From NCBI RefSeq assembly GCF_002207865.1, contig NZ_BDQM01000016.1, positions 18,792-82,791 of the forward strand: 64,000 bases of DNA, in the 5' to 3' direction. The notes beneath the pieces were generated by a model that had not been told where the DNA came from, searched no databases, and saw only the letters and a program-made list of their open reading frames with translations. Below are positions 51,252 to 60,252 of this stretch, piece by piece. A program made the translations under genes and the position numbers. Each line of letters begins with the position of its first letter. Positions within the stretch are counted from its first letter, which is position 1. This stretch comes from Colwellia marinimaniae. GTDB lineage: Bacteria > Pseudomonadota > Gammaproteobacteria > Enterobacterales > Alteromonadaceae.

Positions 51252-51890
51252 CTAGCTATTAGCCCAATTCACTTCGGCTTTGGCGGCAAAGCCACCGACA
51301 TGCTCAAACGACAGCATATTATGTTTGATTGACATGGTTTTACTGGTGCCTATGATGCCATCATTCCAAAAGAAACCACCATCAGGGTAAGTTATATGGA
51401 CATTTTGATCTTCGCCATTCATTGGATTTATCAAGGGTGTCTGTTCTACTGCAAGCACGTCAGCAATGCTAAAACTGGCGTGTTTATCATCCGTTTTCAT
51501 GTCGATTTTTACTACTATGGGTCCTTCCATCTCCGAGAATGTCCCCGCTAACGCTTCAAAGGGCATGCCGCCAAACTGACCGGAAAAAATACCACCAATA
51601 GCAGCAACTTGTTCAGTAGATGCGGCAGAGTCGATAAATAACAAAGCTTTACCATCACCTTGATGAATCGCTTTTGGCCAAGCCGCAGCAAAAACAACTT
51701 TTATTCCGCTCAGATCTAAACTGTCTAAATGACCGTTTTTAACATAAAAACCAAGTAATGCTTCACAACTGCCGGACTCACTATCAGGAAAACCGGAGAA
51801 CTGACAACCACAGCCGTGACTACAATTACAGCATTCAATTTGGTGCATAGCGAGCGACCAAACGTTTTCATTAGATTTTTCACTGGACAT
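51252..51890 (-). CDS. DUF1326 cysteine-rich protein
   Basis: A 212-residue soluble protein with a cysteine cluster near the N-terminus (IECCNCSHGCGCQFSG), a candidate metal site. DUF1326 features such as CEALLGFYVKNGHLD and TYPDGGFFWNDG follow. ATG at 51890 is preferred over a GTG at 51899 because GGTGG lies 6 nt before it. It is the first gene of a DUF1326-DUF2182 pair. Metal binding is inferred from the cysteines; the role is unknown. Confidence 0.82.
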   Translation of the reverse strand: MSSEKSNENVWSLAMHQIECCNCSHGCGCQFSGFPDSESGSCEALLGFYVKNGHLDSLDLSGIKVVFAAAWPKAIHQGDGKALLFIDSAASTEQVAAIGGIFSGQFGGMPFEALAGTFSEMEGPIVVKIDMKTDDKHASFSIADVLAVEQTPLINPMNGEDQNVHITYPDGGFFWNDGIIGTSKTMSIKHNMLSFEHVGGFAAKAEVNWANS

Positions 51891-52040
51891 GAGAACCACC
51901 GTAAAAAGTTAATACACAAGTTGTTATTATAGTTTGTTTTTCGTGCAATTTCGTTTATGGATGTAGTAAAGTCATTGAGCTGAAGTACTTAGCCAAGAAC
52001 GATTTATGCTAAGCTAACACTAACAACTCAATAAGAAGAA

Positions 52041-52427
52041 ATGACTATGAACAGTTTAATGGTCAAGCTAATGTGTAAAAGTATCATACTGATGTCGGTT
52101 GTTTTTTTACTGCCAGGCTGTGCTACTAGCGCGAGTGATGTGCCTTTGGGGCAAGCGCAATCACAGTGGGATTTTGATCACCAGCTGCAATTTAAAAAAA
52201 CTCAATTTGATGATAATCATTATCGGCTAGAAGTTATGCCAAATAATAACGTCAGTTTTGAACGTTTATCTGCTTTTTTATTACGCCGTAGTTACTTAAT
52301 TTGTGGTACTTATGGTTACAAGCTGGAGTTAATTACCGGGGTGGAAAGCTTTGATTATTCGCGCGCTTCGCCCAATTTAATTATGCCTAACTTAACCGCT
52401 AAGCTTGAGTGTCCATTAAGTAATTAA
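52041..52427 (+). CDS. Putative small lipoprotein
   Basis: A 128-residue protein with a lipobox ending at C27 (VFLLPGC), so it should be lipidated at that cysteine. The mature part has a beta-rich pattern with HYRLEVMPNNNVSFERLSAFLLRRSYLICGTYGYKLELI and a second cysteine pair (LICG, LECP). I do not recognise the family with confidence. An AAGAAG ribosome site precedes the ATG. It is convergent with the long aconitase gene. Confidence 0.65.
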   Translation: MTMNSLMVKLMCKSIILMSVVFLLPGCATSASDVPLGQAQSQWDFDHQLQFKKTQFDDNHYRLEVMPNNNVSFERLSAFLLRRSYLICGTYGYKLELITGVESFDYSRASPNLIMPNLTAKLECPLSN

Positions 52428-52454
52428 TGCGTCCAAGCGGTAATAATATCTAGG

Positions 52455-52492
52455 CAAAAAAAGGAGGGTTACTTACTATAAGTAACCCTCCT
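52455..52492 (-). terminator. Terminator of the long aconitase gene
   Basis: A 14-bp perfect stem (52462-52475 with 52479-52492, loop of 3). On the minus strand it is followed by seven T, so it terminates the aconitase transcript; the plus-strand lipoprotein gene may also use it. Confidence 0.88.
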
Positions 52493-52547
52493 GCTTTATT
52501 CTTTTGAGCTATTAAAATAGAGCTGCTAGCTAGCTCCTAGTAAGGAA

Positions 52548-55373
52548 CTAGACTAGTTTAATTGGCACAGCTTCACCGGTGAACTTAGTGGTCATCTCAT
52601 GTGTCGGTGGCGTGAACTTAGTTAAGTTAATACCTTCTACCGCACTTTTATACTCTTCAAGGGTAGGGAAGCGACCCAGCATAGTTGCCAGCACAACTAG
52701 CGGCGTTGAACCCAGTAATGATTCACCTTTTTTCTCTGCAGTATCAGCTACTACTCGACCTTGGAACAAACGTGTCGACGTAGCAATTACTGTATCGCCT
52801 GGTTCAGCTTTCTCTTGGTTACCCATACATAAGTTACAACCTGGGCGTTCAAGGTACATGATGTTTTCGTACTTAGTACGAGCCGCACCTTTTGGATGTG
52901 CATCATCGAATTCAAAACCGGAATACTTTTGTAAAATTTCCCAGTCACCTTCAGCTTTGAGCTCATCAACAATGTTGTATGTTGGTGGCGCGACCACTAA
53001 TGGTGCTTTAAATTCAATCTTCTGACCTTGCGCCTCCATGTTGCGCAACATTTGTGCAATGATTTGCATGTCACCTTTATGAACCATACAAGAACCAACA
53101 AAACCTAAATCTACTTTTTTGCTGCCTTTATAGTATGAAACAGGTCTAATTGCATCATGGGTATAACGTTTTGAAACATCTTCATTGTTTACGTCAGGAT
53201 CAGCAATCATAGGTTCGTCAATAGCATCTAAATCAACCACCACTTCTGCGTAATACTTAGCGGTATCATCTGGTGCTAATGCAGGGCTAGTGCCTGATTT
53301 GATGCCATCGATACGTTTGTCAGCGATAGCAATTAAACCGTTAAGTGTTTTCGCTTGGTTATCCATACCTTTATTGATCATAATCTGAATACGATTCTTA
53401 GCGAGTTCAAGTGATTGCACTAAGGTGTCATCTTCAGAAATACAGATAGAGGCTTTTGCTTTCATCTCTGCCGACCAATCGGTAAAAGTGAATGCTTGGT
53501 CAGCTAATAAAGTACCAATGTGTACTTCAATCACCCGACCTTGGAAGACATTCTCGCCACCAAATTGCTTAAGCATTTGCATTTGTGTCGCGTGCACGAC
53601 ATCACGGAAATCGACATGGTCTTGCATGTGACCTTTAAAAGTAACTTTAACTGATTCAGGGATTGGCATAGCCGCTTCACCCGTTGCTAATGCAATCGCC
53701 ACTGTACCTGAGTCGGCACCAAACGCGACGCCTTTAGACATACGAGTATGCGAATCACCACCGATGATGATAGCGCGGTCGTCGACAGTAATATCATTCA
53801 ATACTTTATGAATAACATCTGTCATCGGCAGGTAAGCGCCTTTAGGATCACGAGCCGTGACAAGACCAAATTTATTCATAAAGCTCATCAATTTAGGGAT
53901 GTTCGCTTTTGCTTTGTCATCCCATACCGATGCGGTGTGACAACCAGACTGGTAAGCACCGTCAACGATTGGCGAAATAGTAGAAGCAGCCATCGCTTCT
54001 AACTCTTGGCATGTCATTGGACCGGTAGTATCTTGAGAGCCAATAATGTTTACTGTCACGCGAACATTCGAGCCTGCATGTAATGGAGTTTCTGAAGCAA
54101 CACCAACTGCGTTACGGTTAAATATTTTTTCAACAGCAGTTAAACCTTGACCTTCATGTGAGATCTCTTTAGATGCTGCGTAAACAGCAGGTGCTTCAAC
54201 GCCCAAAGTTTCTGCCGAAAATGTTTGTAATTTCTTACCGAATGTAACCGCGTAAGAACCACCTGCTTTCATGAATTCCACTTTTTGTGGAGTGAATGCT
54301 GAAGATACGTCAACTAATTCTTTATCACCGTTATATAACTTCTGTGCTTTAGTATCGATAGTTAATACAGTGCCCGTAGCTACCGAGTAAGCTTCTTCTA
54401 GCACTGCATCGCCATTATCGTCAACAACATTGTTGCCAGTGGCATCTACTTTCTTAACCCAGTTTTTAAGGTCAAGACCAATACCACCAGTTACATCAAC
54501 AGTAGTCAGGAAGATAGGAGCGATGCCGTTAGTACCGGCAACAACCGGGGCAATGTTAATAAATGGTACGTATGGGCTTGCTTTTTTACCCGCTATCAGT
54601 GCCACGTTGTTAACACCAGACATACGAGAAGAACCAACACCCATAGTGCCTTTTTCTGCAATAAGCATCACTTTAGCGTTAGGGTGCTTAACTTGTAATG
54701 CTTGTATTTCTGCTTGCGCTTCTGGCGTGATCAAACACTGGCCGTGCAATTCACGGTCAGCACGAGAGTGAGCTTGATGACCAGGAGAAAGTAAGTCAGT
54801 TGATATGTCACCTTCACCGGCAATATAAGTAACGATTTCAATCTTTTCTGCTATTTCTGGTAGCTTAGTGAAAAACTCAGCTTTTGCGTAGCTTTCAAGA
54901 ATATCTTTGGCAATAACATTGCCCGCTTTAAACGCGGTTGCCAGACGAGCGGTATCAGCGTCGTATAGAAATACTTGAGTTTTTAATACTTCAGCTGCGG
55001 GTTTTGATACTGCTGCGTTATCAGGCAGTGTTGGATCAAGAAGCGCTAAATCAAGCAGTACATCAATTGAAGGGCCGCCTTTCATGTGAGACAACAATTC
55101 AAAAGCATAGGTAGGGGTAATTTCTGCTAGTACAGATTCGCCTAAGATGATTTCTTTTAGGAAAGTCGCTTTTACCCCTGCAGCACTTGTTGTGCCTGGT
55201 AAAGTGTTATAGATGAAGAAGTTAAGTGAATCTTCACGATGCTCATTGGCGACATCTTTAATTTGAGCAATAATCTCAGATAATAACTCCGCGCCATCAA
55301 TTGGCAAAGGAGCCAATGCTAGATCTTTTTTACGACTGTCAATTTCTTTAAGGTACTCTATATACAAACTCAT
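52548..55373 (-). CDS. acnB: Second AcnB-family aconitase / 2-methylisocitrate dehydratase, 941 aa
   Basis: A complete AcnB-type hydratase, longer than the standard form (865-870 aa). It starts SLYIEYLKEIDSRK, with THE HEAT-like and swivel domains first. SQDTTGPMT and GGDSHTRMSKG follow, and the cluster cysteines are in SGCHTAS and ERPGCNLCMGNQ. The sequence closely resembles the form I recall from Flavobacteriia rather than the gammaproteobacterial AcnB encoded divergently 0.5 kb away. It should interconvert citrate and isocitrate, possibly 2-methylisocitrate. A separate role, such as a redox-tolerant or growth-phase isoenzyme, is a guess. It has its own strong terminator. Confidence 0.9.
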   Translation of the reverse strand: MSLYIEYLKEIDSRKKDLALAPLPIDGAELLSEIIAQIKDVANEHREDSLNFFIYNTLPGTTSAAGVKATFLKEIILGESVLAEITPTYAFELLSHMKGGPSIDVLLDLALLDPTLPDNAAVSKPAAEVLKTQVFLYDADTARLATAFKAGNVIAKDILESYAKAEFFTKLPEIAEKIEIVTYIAGEGDISTDLLSPGHQAHSRADRELHGQCLITPEAQAEIQALQVKHPNAKVMLIAEKGTMGVGSSRMSGVNNVALIAGKKASPYVPFINIAPVVAGTNGIAPIFLTTVDVTGGIGLDLKNWVKKVDATGNNVVDDNGDAVLEEAYSVATGTVLTIDTKAQKLYNGDKELVDVSSAFTPQKVEFMKAGGSYAVTFGKKLQTFSAETLGVEAPAVYAASKEISHEGQGLTAVEKIFNRNAVGVASETPLHAGSNVRVTVNIIGSQDTTGPMTCQELEAMAASTISPIVDGAYQSGCHTASVWDDKAKANIPKLMSFMNKFGLVTARDPKGAYLPMTDVIHKVLNDITVDDRAIIIGGDSHTRMSKGVAFGADSGTVAIALATGEAAMPIPESVKVTFKGHMQDHVDFRDVVHATQMQMLKQFGGENVFQGRVIEVHIGTLLADQAFTFTDWSAEMKAKASICISEDDTLVQSLELAKNRIQIMINKGMDNQAKTLNGLIAIADKRIDGIKSGTSPALAPDDTAKYYAEVVVDLDAIDEPMIADPDVNNEDVSKRYTHDAIRPVSYYKGSKKVDLGFVGSCMVHKGDMQIIAQMLRNMEAQGQKIEFKAPLVVAPPTYNIVDELKAEGDWEILQKYSGFEFDDAHPKGAARTKYENIMYLERPGCNLCMGNQEKAEPGDTVIATSTRLFQGRVVADTAEKKGESLLGSTPLVVLATMLGRFPTLEEYKSAVEGINLTKFTPPTHEMTTKFTGEAVPIKLV

Positions 55374-55636
55374 TCGCTACTCTCTCAGGCAATAGATGCT
55401 AATAATATTTGCTAATTAATAGTAACTAGCAGGGACAAATTTTATCTCTATTTTACCTGATTTTCTATGTACTACTAATCATTTGCTTAAATAAGCACTA
55501 TTCATGTTAGTTATAGTTGGTAGTGGATATAGTTATAGTGGTTATACCACTTTGCTAGTAAATATTTTTATATGATAAAGTGAAATGAGCAAGTTTCTTG
55601 GCACATCTTTAGATTAATTATCGTCTATATTTAGTG

Positions 55637-55696
55637 ATATACCCGTTCAACTTCAAGGTGCTGCTGAACAGGCACCTTGCCGGAGAACGGGTATAT
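55637..55696. repeat. Nested palindromic repeat between the two aconitase genes
   Basis: The outer arms ATATACCCGTTC / GAACGGGTATAT (12 bp) enclose inner arms CAAGGTGC / GCACCTTG (8 bp), making a 60-bp nested hairpin. There is no T run. It looks like a dispersed intergenic palindrome of marine gammaproteobacteria. It occupies part of the 482-bp divergent region 55374-55855, which otherwise shows only AT-rich promoter-like sequence. Confidence 0.65.
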
Positions 55697-55855
55697 AGTC
55701 ATTTGTACGCAAGCTATTAGTTTGGGTATATAGTAATTTTTCCTTGCTGCTCTTTAACTTTAAACACGTATTAGCAGTAAGGTATCGATAATTTTTAATC
55801 TCGGATACTTAATTAGTCCGATGGGTAGTAAGTATCCCTATCAAAGGTGAATGTC

Positions 55856-58459
55856 GTGCTTCAAGAATATCGTAATCACGTAGCGGAACGTGCAGCTTTA
55901 AATATCGACCCTAAAGCTTTAGACGCTGAACAAACAGCAGCCTTAGTCGAACTAGTTAAAAATCCACCAGACGGGGAAGAAGCCTTTTTAATTGATTTAT
56001 TAAGCAATCGTATCCCAGCCGGTGTTGATGATGCTGCTTATGTTAAGGCGGGATTCTTAACAGCTATTGCTAAAGGTGAAACAAACTCACCGATATTAAC
56101 AGCTAAAAAAGCCACTGAATTACTAGGCACCATGTTAGGTGGTTACAACATTCAAGCTATGATTGACTTATTAGACAGCGAGCTATTATCGGCAACAGCG
56201 GCTAAAGGTTTATCACATACTTTATTAATGTTTGATGCTTTCCATGATGTACAAGAAAAAGCTGAAGCGGGCAATGCGGCGGCTAAGCAAGTTATGCAAT
56301 CTTGGGCTGATGCTGAGTGGTTTACCTCAAAAAATAAAGTAGCGACAAAAATTACCGTTAAAGTATTTAAAGTTACCGGTGAAACCAATACCGATGATTT
56401 ATCGCCAGCACCAGATGCTTGGTCTCGTCCCGATATTCCCTTACATGCGAAAGCCATGCTTAAAATTGCTCGTGATGGTATTCATCCAGATAAAGAGGGC
56501 CACGTTGGCCCAATCGCGCAAATTCAAGCGTTACAAAAAGATGGTATGCAACTCGCTTATGTTGGTGATGTGGTTGGTACTGGCTCATCACGTAAGTCGG
56601 CGACTAATTCAGTATTATGGTATATGGGTGATGACATTCCTTATATCCCGAACAAACGTGGTGGCGGTATCTGTTTAGGTGGCAAGATTGCCCCTATCTT
56701 CTACAACACCATGGAAGATTCAGGTGCTTTGCCGATTGAATTAGACGTGCAAAAAATGAACATGGGTGATGTTATTGACATTTATCCATATGAAGGTGTT
56801 GTTAAGAATGCTGCGGGGATAGTTATCTCTACCTTTAAACTGAGTCCGGTATTATTAGACGAAGTTCGTGCTGGTGGTCGTATTCCACTCATCATTGGTC
56901 GTGGTTTAACGTCGCGTGCGCGTGCAGCGCTAGGTTTAGCAGCAACCGATATATTTAAGAAACCCGTTGAGCCAGCAACGTCTACTAAGGGTTATACCTT
57001 AGCACAGAAAATGGTCGGTAAAGCTTGTGGTCTTGACGGTGTTCGACCTGGCCAATACTGTGAACCTAAAATGACCACCGTGGGCTCGCAAGATACCACC
57101 GGCCCTATGACTCGTGATGAGCTGAAAGATTTAGCCTGTTTAGGTTTTTCTGCCGATTTAGTGATGCAGTCTTTCTGTCATACTTCTGCTTATCCTAAGC
57201 CGATTGATGTTATTACTCACCATACCTTACCTGATTTCATGATGAATCGTGGTGGTGTGTCACTTCGCCCAGGTGATGGCGTTATTCATTCTTGGTTAAA
57301 TCGGATGTTATTACCAGATACTGTCGGCACTGGTGGCGATTCTCATACCCGGTTCCCCTTAGGTATTTCTTTCCCTGCGGGTTCTGGTTTAGTGGCTTTT
57401 GCCGCAGCAACGGGTGTTATGCCGCTTGATATGCCTGAATCTTTCTTAGTACGTTTTAACGGTAAAATGCAACCGGGTATTACTTTACGTGACTTAGTGC
57501 ATGCCATACCTTATTTCGGCATCAAAGCAGGTTACTTAACGGTAGAAAAAGCGGGCAAAGTGAATGAATTCTCTGGTCGTATCTTGGAGATTGAAGGTCT
57601 TAAAGGTTTGACGGTTGAGCAAGCCTTTGAACTTTCGGATGCTTCTGCGGAGCGCTCTGCTGCAGGTTGTTCTATTAAACTTGAAGAAGAAGCCGTTACT
57701 GAATACTTAAACTCTAATATTGTCATGTTGAAGTGGATGATCAGTGAGGGTTATGGCGATGTCCGTACTATTACTCGTCGTATTAAAGGCATGCAAGAGT
57801 GGTTAGTCAAGCCAGCATTGATGTCTGCCGATAAGGATGCGGAATATGCATTTATCCTTGAAATTGATTTAGCCGATATTAAAGAGCCTATCGTTTGTTG
57901 TCCAAATGACCCTGATGATGCCAAATTCTTATCAGCCGTTGAGAACACAAAAATTGATGAAGTATTTCTTGGTTCATGTATGACTAACATTGGTCATTTC
58001 CGTGCAGCGGGTAAATTACTGGAAGCTTTCATGGAAGAGAGTGGTGGTACCTTATCTACCCGTATGTGGGTTGCACCACCCACTAAAATGGATAGAGATC
58101 AACTTACTGACGAGGGTTATTATGCCATTTATGGTAAAGCTGGTGTGCGTATTGAAACACCAGGTTGTTCTTTATGTATGGGTAACCAAGCGCGTGTTGC
58201 TGATAAGTCTACTGTTGTTTCTACCTCAACGCGTAACTTCCCCAACCGTTTAGGTAATGGTGCTAATGTTTATTTGGCTTCCGCTGAATTAACTGCGGTA
58301 AGTGCAATTTTAGGTAGATTACCAACACCAGCAGAATACTTTGACTATGCAAGAAAAATTGATGCGACTGCTGCGGATACCTACAGATACTTAAACTTCG
58401 ATAAGATGGAAAACTATACCAGTAAAGCGGATAAGGTTATCCTGCAAGTAGAAGCCTAA
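55856..58459 (+). CDS. acnB: Bifunctional aconitate hydratase 2 / 2-methylisocitrate dehydratase
   Basis: The normal gammaproteobacterial AcnB (867 aa, E. coli 865). It begins LQEYRNHVAERAALN, matching the E. coli start almost word for word, so the GTG at 55856 is chosen (AAAGG just upstream). A further in-frame GTG lies at 55847. VFKVTGETNTDDLSPAPDAW, GTGSSRKSATNSVLW, GGDSHTRFPLG and the cluster motif PGCSLCMGNQ are present. It is the main TCA-cycle aconitase and usually sits near lpd, as here. It is divergent from the 941-aa paralogue. Confidence 0.96.
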   Translation: MLQEYRNHVAERAALNIDPKALDAEQTAALVELVKNPPDGEEAFLIDLLSNRIPAGVDDAAYVKAGFLTAIAKGETNSPILTAKKATELLGTMLGGYNIQAMIDLLDSELLSATAAKGLSHTLLMFDAFHDVQEKAEAGNAAAKQVMQSWADAEWFTSKNKVATKITVKVFKVTGETNTDDLSPAPDAWSRPDIPLHAKAMLKIARDGIHPDKEGHVGPIAQIQALQKDGMQLAYVGDVVGTGSSRKSATNSVLWYMGDDIPYIPNKRGGGICLGGKIAPIFYNTMEDSGALPIELDVQKMNMGDVIDIYPYEGVVKNAAGIVISTFKLSPVLLDEVRAGGRIPLIIGRGLTSRARAALGLAATDIFKKPVEPATSTKGYTLAQKMVGKACGLDGVRPGQYCEPKMTTVGSQDTTGPMTRDELKDLACLGFSADLVMQSFCHTSAYPKPIDVITHHTLPDFMMNRGGVSLRPGDGVIHSWLNRMLLPDTVGTGGDSHTRFPLGISFPAGSGLVAFAAATGVMPLDMPESFLVRFNGKMQPGITLRDLVHAIPYFGIKAGYLTVEKAGKVNEFSGRILEIEGLKGLTVEQAFELSDASAERSAAGCSIKLEEEAVTEYLNSNIVMLKWMISEGYGDVRTITRRIKGMQEWLVKPALMSADKDAEYAFILEIDLADIKEPIVCCPNDPDDAKFLSAVENTKIDEVFLGSCMTNIGHFRAAGKLLEAFMEESGGTLSTRMWVAPPTKMDRDQLTDEGYYAIYGKAGVRIETPGCSLCMGNQARVADKSTVVSTSTRNFPNRLGNGANVYLASAELTAVSAILGRLPTPAEYFDYARKIDATAADTYRYLNFDKMENYTSKADKVILQVEA

Positions 58460-58577
58460 TTTGTCATTAACTGGTCGCTTATCGACTTAATAGCGACATC
58501 GTGGGTACTCACTCCGTGCGCGCTCTTTGCTCTAAAGCCGATCAACTCAGCGTTAAGTTAGCAAGGCTCTTATATTT

Positions 58578-58609
58578 AAACGTCGCTTAAAGCGGCGTTT
58601 TTTGTTTTT
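58578..58609 (+). terminator. acnB terminator
   Basis: AAACGTCGCTT pairs with AAGCGGCGTTT (one G-T pair) and is followed by T-rich sequence, about 120 nt after the acnB stop. The remainder of the 310-bp gap to trhO shows nothing else distinctive. Confidence 0.8.
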
Positions 58610-58769
58610 GGTTGTTGTTTTTTTTGATTGAAATTTAACCATGTAAAATCACCTACTATCTGCTAAAATACGCCTCCTTAAAAACGTGACCAAGCTTACG
58701 TTTATTATTGAGTTAAAAATTTAATCTACAGCACTGGATTTACGTTCCAGCTAGTTCAATGGAGAAACC

Positions 58770-59801
58770 ATGAGTTCATCAGCAAACCATTTATCGACAG
58801 CTACCACAGCTACCGCAGAAAAAAGTGATGCCTTTACTATTTGTGCACTATACAAGTTTGTGCGTTTAGCGGACTTTGAGGCATTACGTGAACCATTAGC
58901 CAATAAAATGGCCAGTGTTGAGGTCAAAGGCACCTTGTTATTAGCAGCCGAAGGCATCAACGGTACGATTGCTGGCCCTCAAGTGGGTATTGATACCGTA
59001 CTGGATTTTTTAGGCAAGCAGCCCGGTTTAGATAACATCTCTCATAAAGAATCGTATAGTGAAGAAAATCCATTTCACCGCACTAAAGTGAAGTTGAAAA
59101 AAGAAATCGTCACCATGGGGGTTGAGGGTATTGATCCAAATCACGTGGTCGGTACTTACGTAAAACCAAAAGATTGGAATGCCTTAATTTCTGATCCAGA
59201 TGTGCTGTTGGTTGATACCCGTAACGATTATGAAATCGAAATTGGTGCTTTTAAAAATGCTATTAACCCAAATACCGAAACTTTTCGTGAGTTTCCTGAG
59301 TATGTGAAGAACAACTTAGATAAAAACAAACACAAGAAAGTTGCCATGTATTGTACTGGTGGTATTCGCTGTGAAAAATCAACCGCGTATTTAAAAGAGC
59401 AAGGTTTTGAAGAGGTTTATCACCTTGAAGGCGGCATCTTAAAGTATCTTGAAGAAGTGCCGAGTACCGAGACTCTATGGCAAGGAGAGTGTTTTGTTTT
59501 TGATGGTCGGGTCGCGGTTAATCATGACTTAGAAAAAGGTCAATATGATCAATGTTTTGCTTGTCGTTTTCCGTTAACTGAAGCGGAAAAAGAAGGTGAG
59601 CATTATGTTAAAGGCGTAAGCTGTCATCGTTGTCATGACAAGGTCACTGAACAGCAACGTAATCGTTATGCGGAACGTCAGCGTCAAATTTCTTTAGCTG
59701 AGCAACGTGGTGAAAGCCATATTGGTGGTGATATTCAAAACCTTATTGAAGAACGCCGCCAAGAGAAAAGCGATAAAAAAGCGCAGCAAGCGGCTAAGTA
59801 A
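58770..59801 (+). CDS. trhO: tRNA uridine(34) hydroxylase TrhO (YceA, rhodanese-like)
   Basis: A 343-residue protein that forms 5-hydroxyuridine at the wobble position of certain tRNAs. An N-terminal acylphosphatase-like domain ([31 protein letters not shown]) precedes a rhodanese domain with catalytic C195 in [14 protein letters not shown]-terminal zinc-like domain follows with CFACRFPL and SCHRCHDK cysteines. Length is close to E. coli YceA (350). Its stop codon overlaps the terminal repeat of a MITE-like element, so its last residues may have been altered by that insertion. Confidence 0.93.
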   Translation: MSSSANHLSTATTATAEKSDAFTICALYKFVRLADFEALREPLANKMASVEVKGTLLLAAEGINGTIAGPQVGIDTVLDFLGKQPGLDNISHKESYSEENPFHRTKVKLKKEIVTMGVEGIDPNHVVGTYVKPKDWNALISDPDVLLVDTRNDYEIEIGAFKNAINPNTETFREFPEYVKNNLDKNKHKKVAMYCTGGIRCEKSTAYLKEQGFEEVYHLEGGILKYLEEVPSTETLWQGECFVFDGRVAVNHDLEKGQYDQCFACRFPLTEAEKEGEHYVKGVSCHRCHDKVTEQQRNRYAERQRQISLAEQRGESHIGGDIQNLIEERRQEKSDKKAQQAAK

Positions 59802-60030
59802 CCTGAACTCTGGATAAGCAGCACTTGCTCAATATTCCCCTTTATCCGATTCTCAGCGTTAACACGTCGATAAATAACCCGTTATTCATAAACGTTTTGC
59901 CTTGATAATCGAATAAATTGAAACATTGATAGTGTATATTGCTACTTAATCTTGTATATTTTGTTCTTAACAACCGTAAGTCGTTGTTTTTACTTAACCA
60001 TCAAGCACTCATTATCCAGAGTTCAGGTTA
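59799..60030. mobile_element. MITE-like element, 232 bp, with perfect 19-bp inverted ends
   Basis: TAACCTGAACTCTGGATAA (59799-59817) is exactly inverted at 60012-60030. The interior is AT-rich and non-coding. The first three bases are the trhO stop codon. No obvious longer target duplication is seen. The perfect ends suggest recent activity or selection. Confidence 0.7.
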
Positions 60031-60071
60031 AGTAATAATAAGCTTTCAGCAGAAAGGTACAAAACAATAGC

Positions 60072-60104
60072 AACGCCAGCTTGATTACCAAGCTGGCGTT
60101 TTTT
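60072..60104 (+). terminator. Rho-independent terminator downstream of trhO
   Basis: AACGCCAGCTTG / CAAGCTGGCGTT, 12-bp stem with a 5-nt loop, followed by T. The gap then continues about 150 bp to the peptidase gene without other features. Confidence 0.88.
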
Positions 60105-60252
60105 ATGGTCTAAATATTAGCTGCGCTGTAAATTAGTGTCAGCCATTGGTGGTTTTAGTTTACAACGTTAAACCGCTAACCGTCACCGACCATATTGCTT
60201 AACAAAGGTAGATTGTATATTCTGGCTGCACTCACAATCTAGGCTGTTTTAC

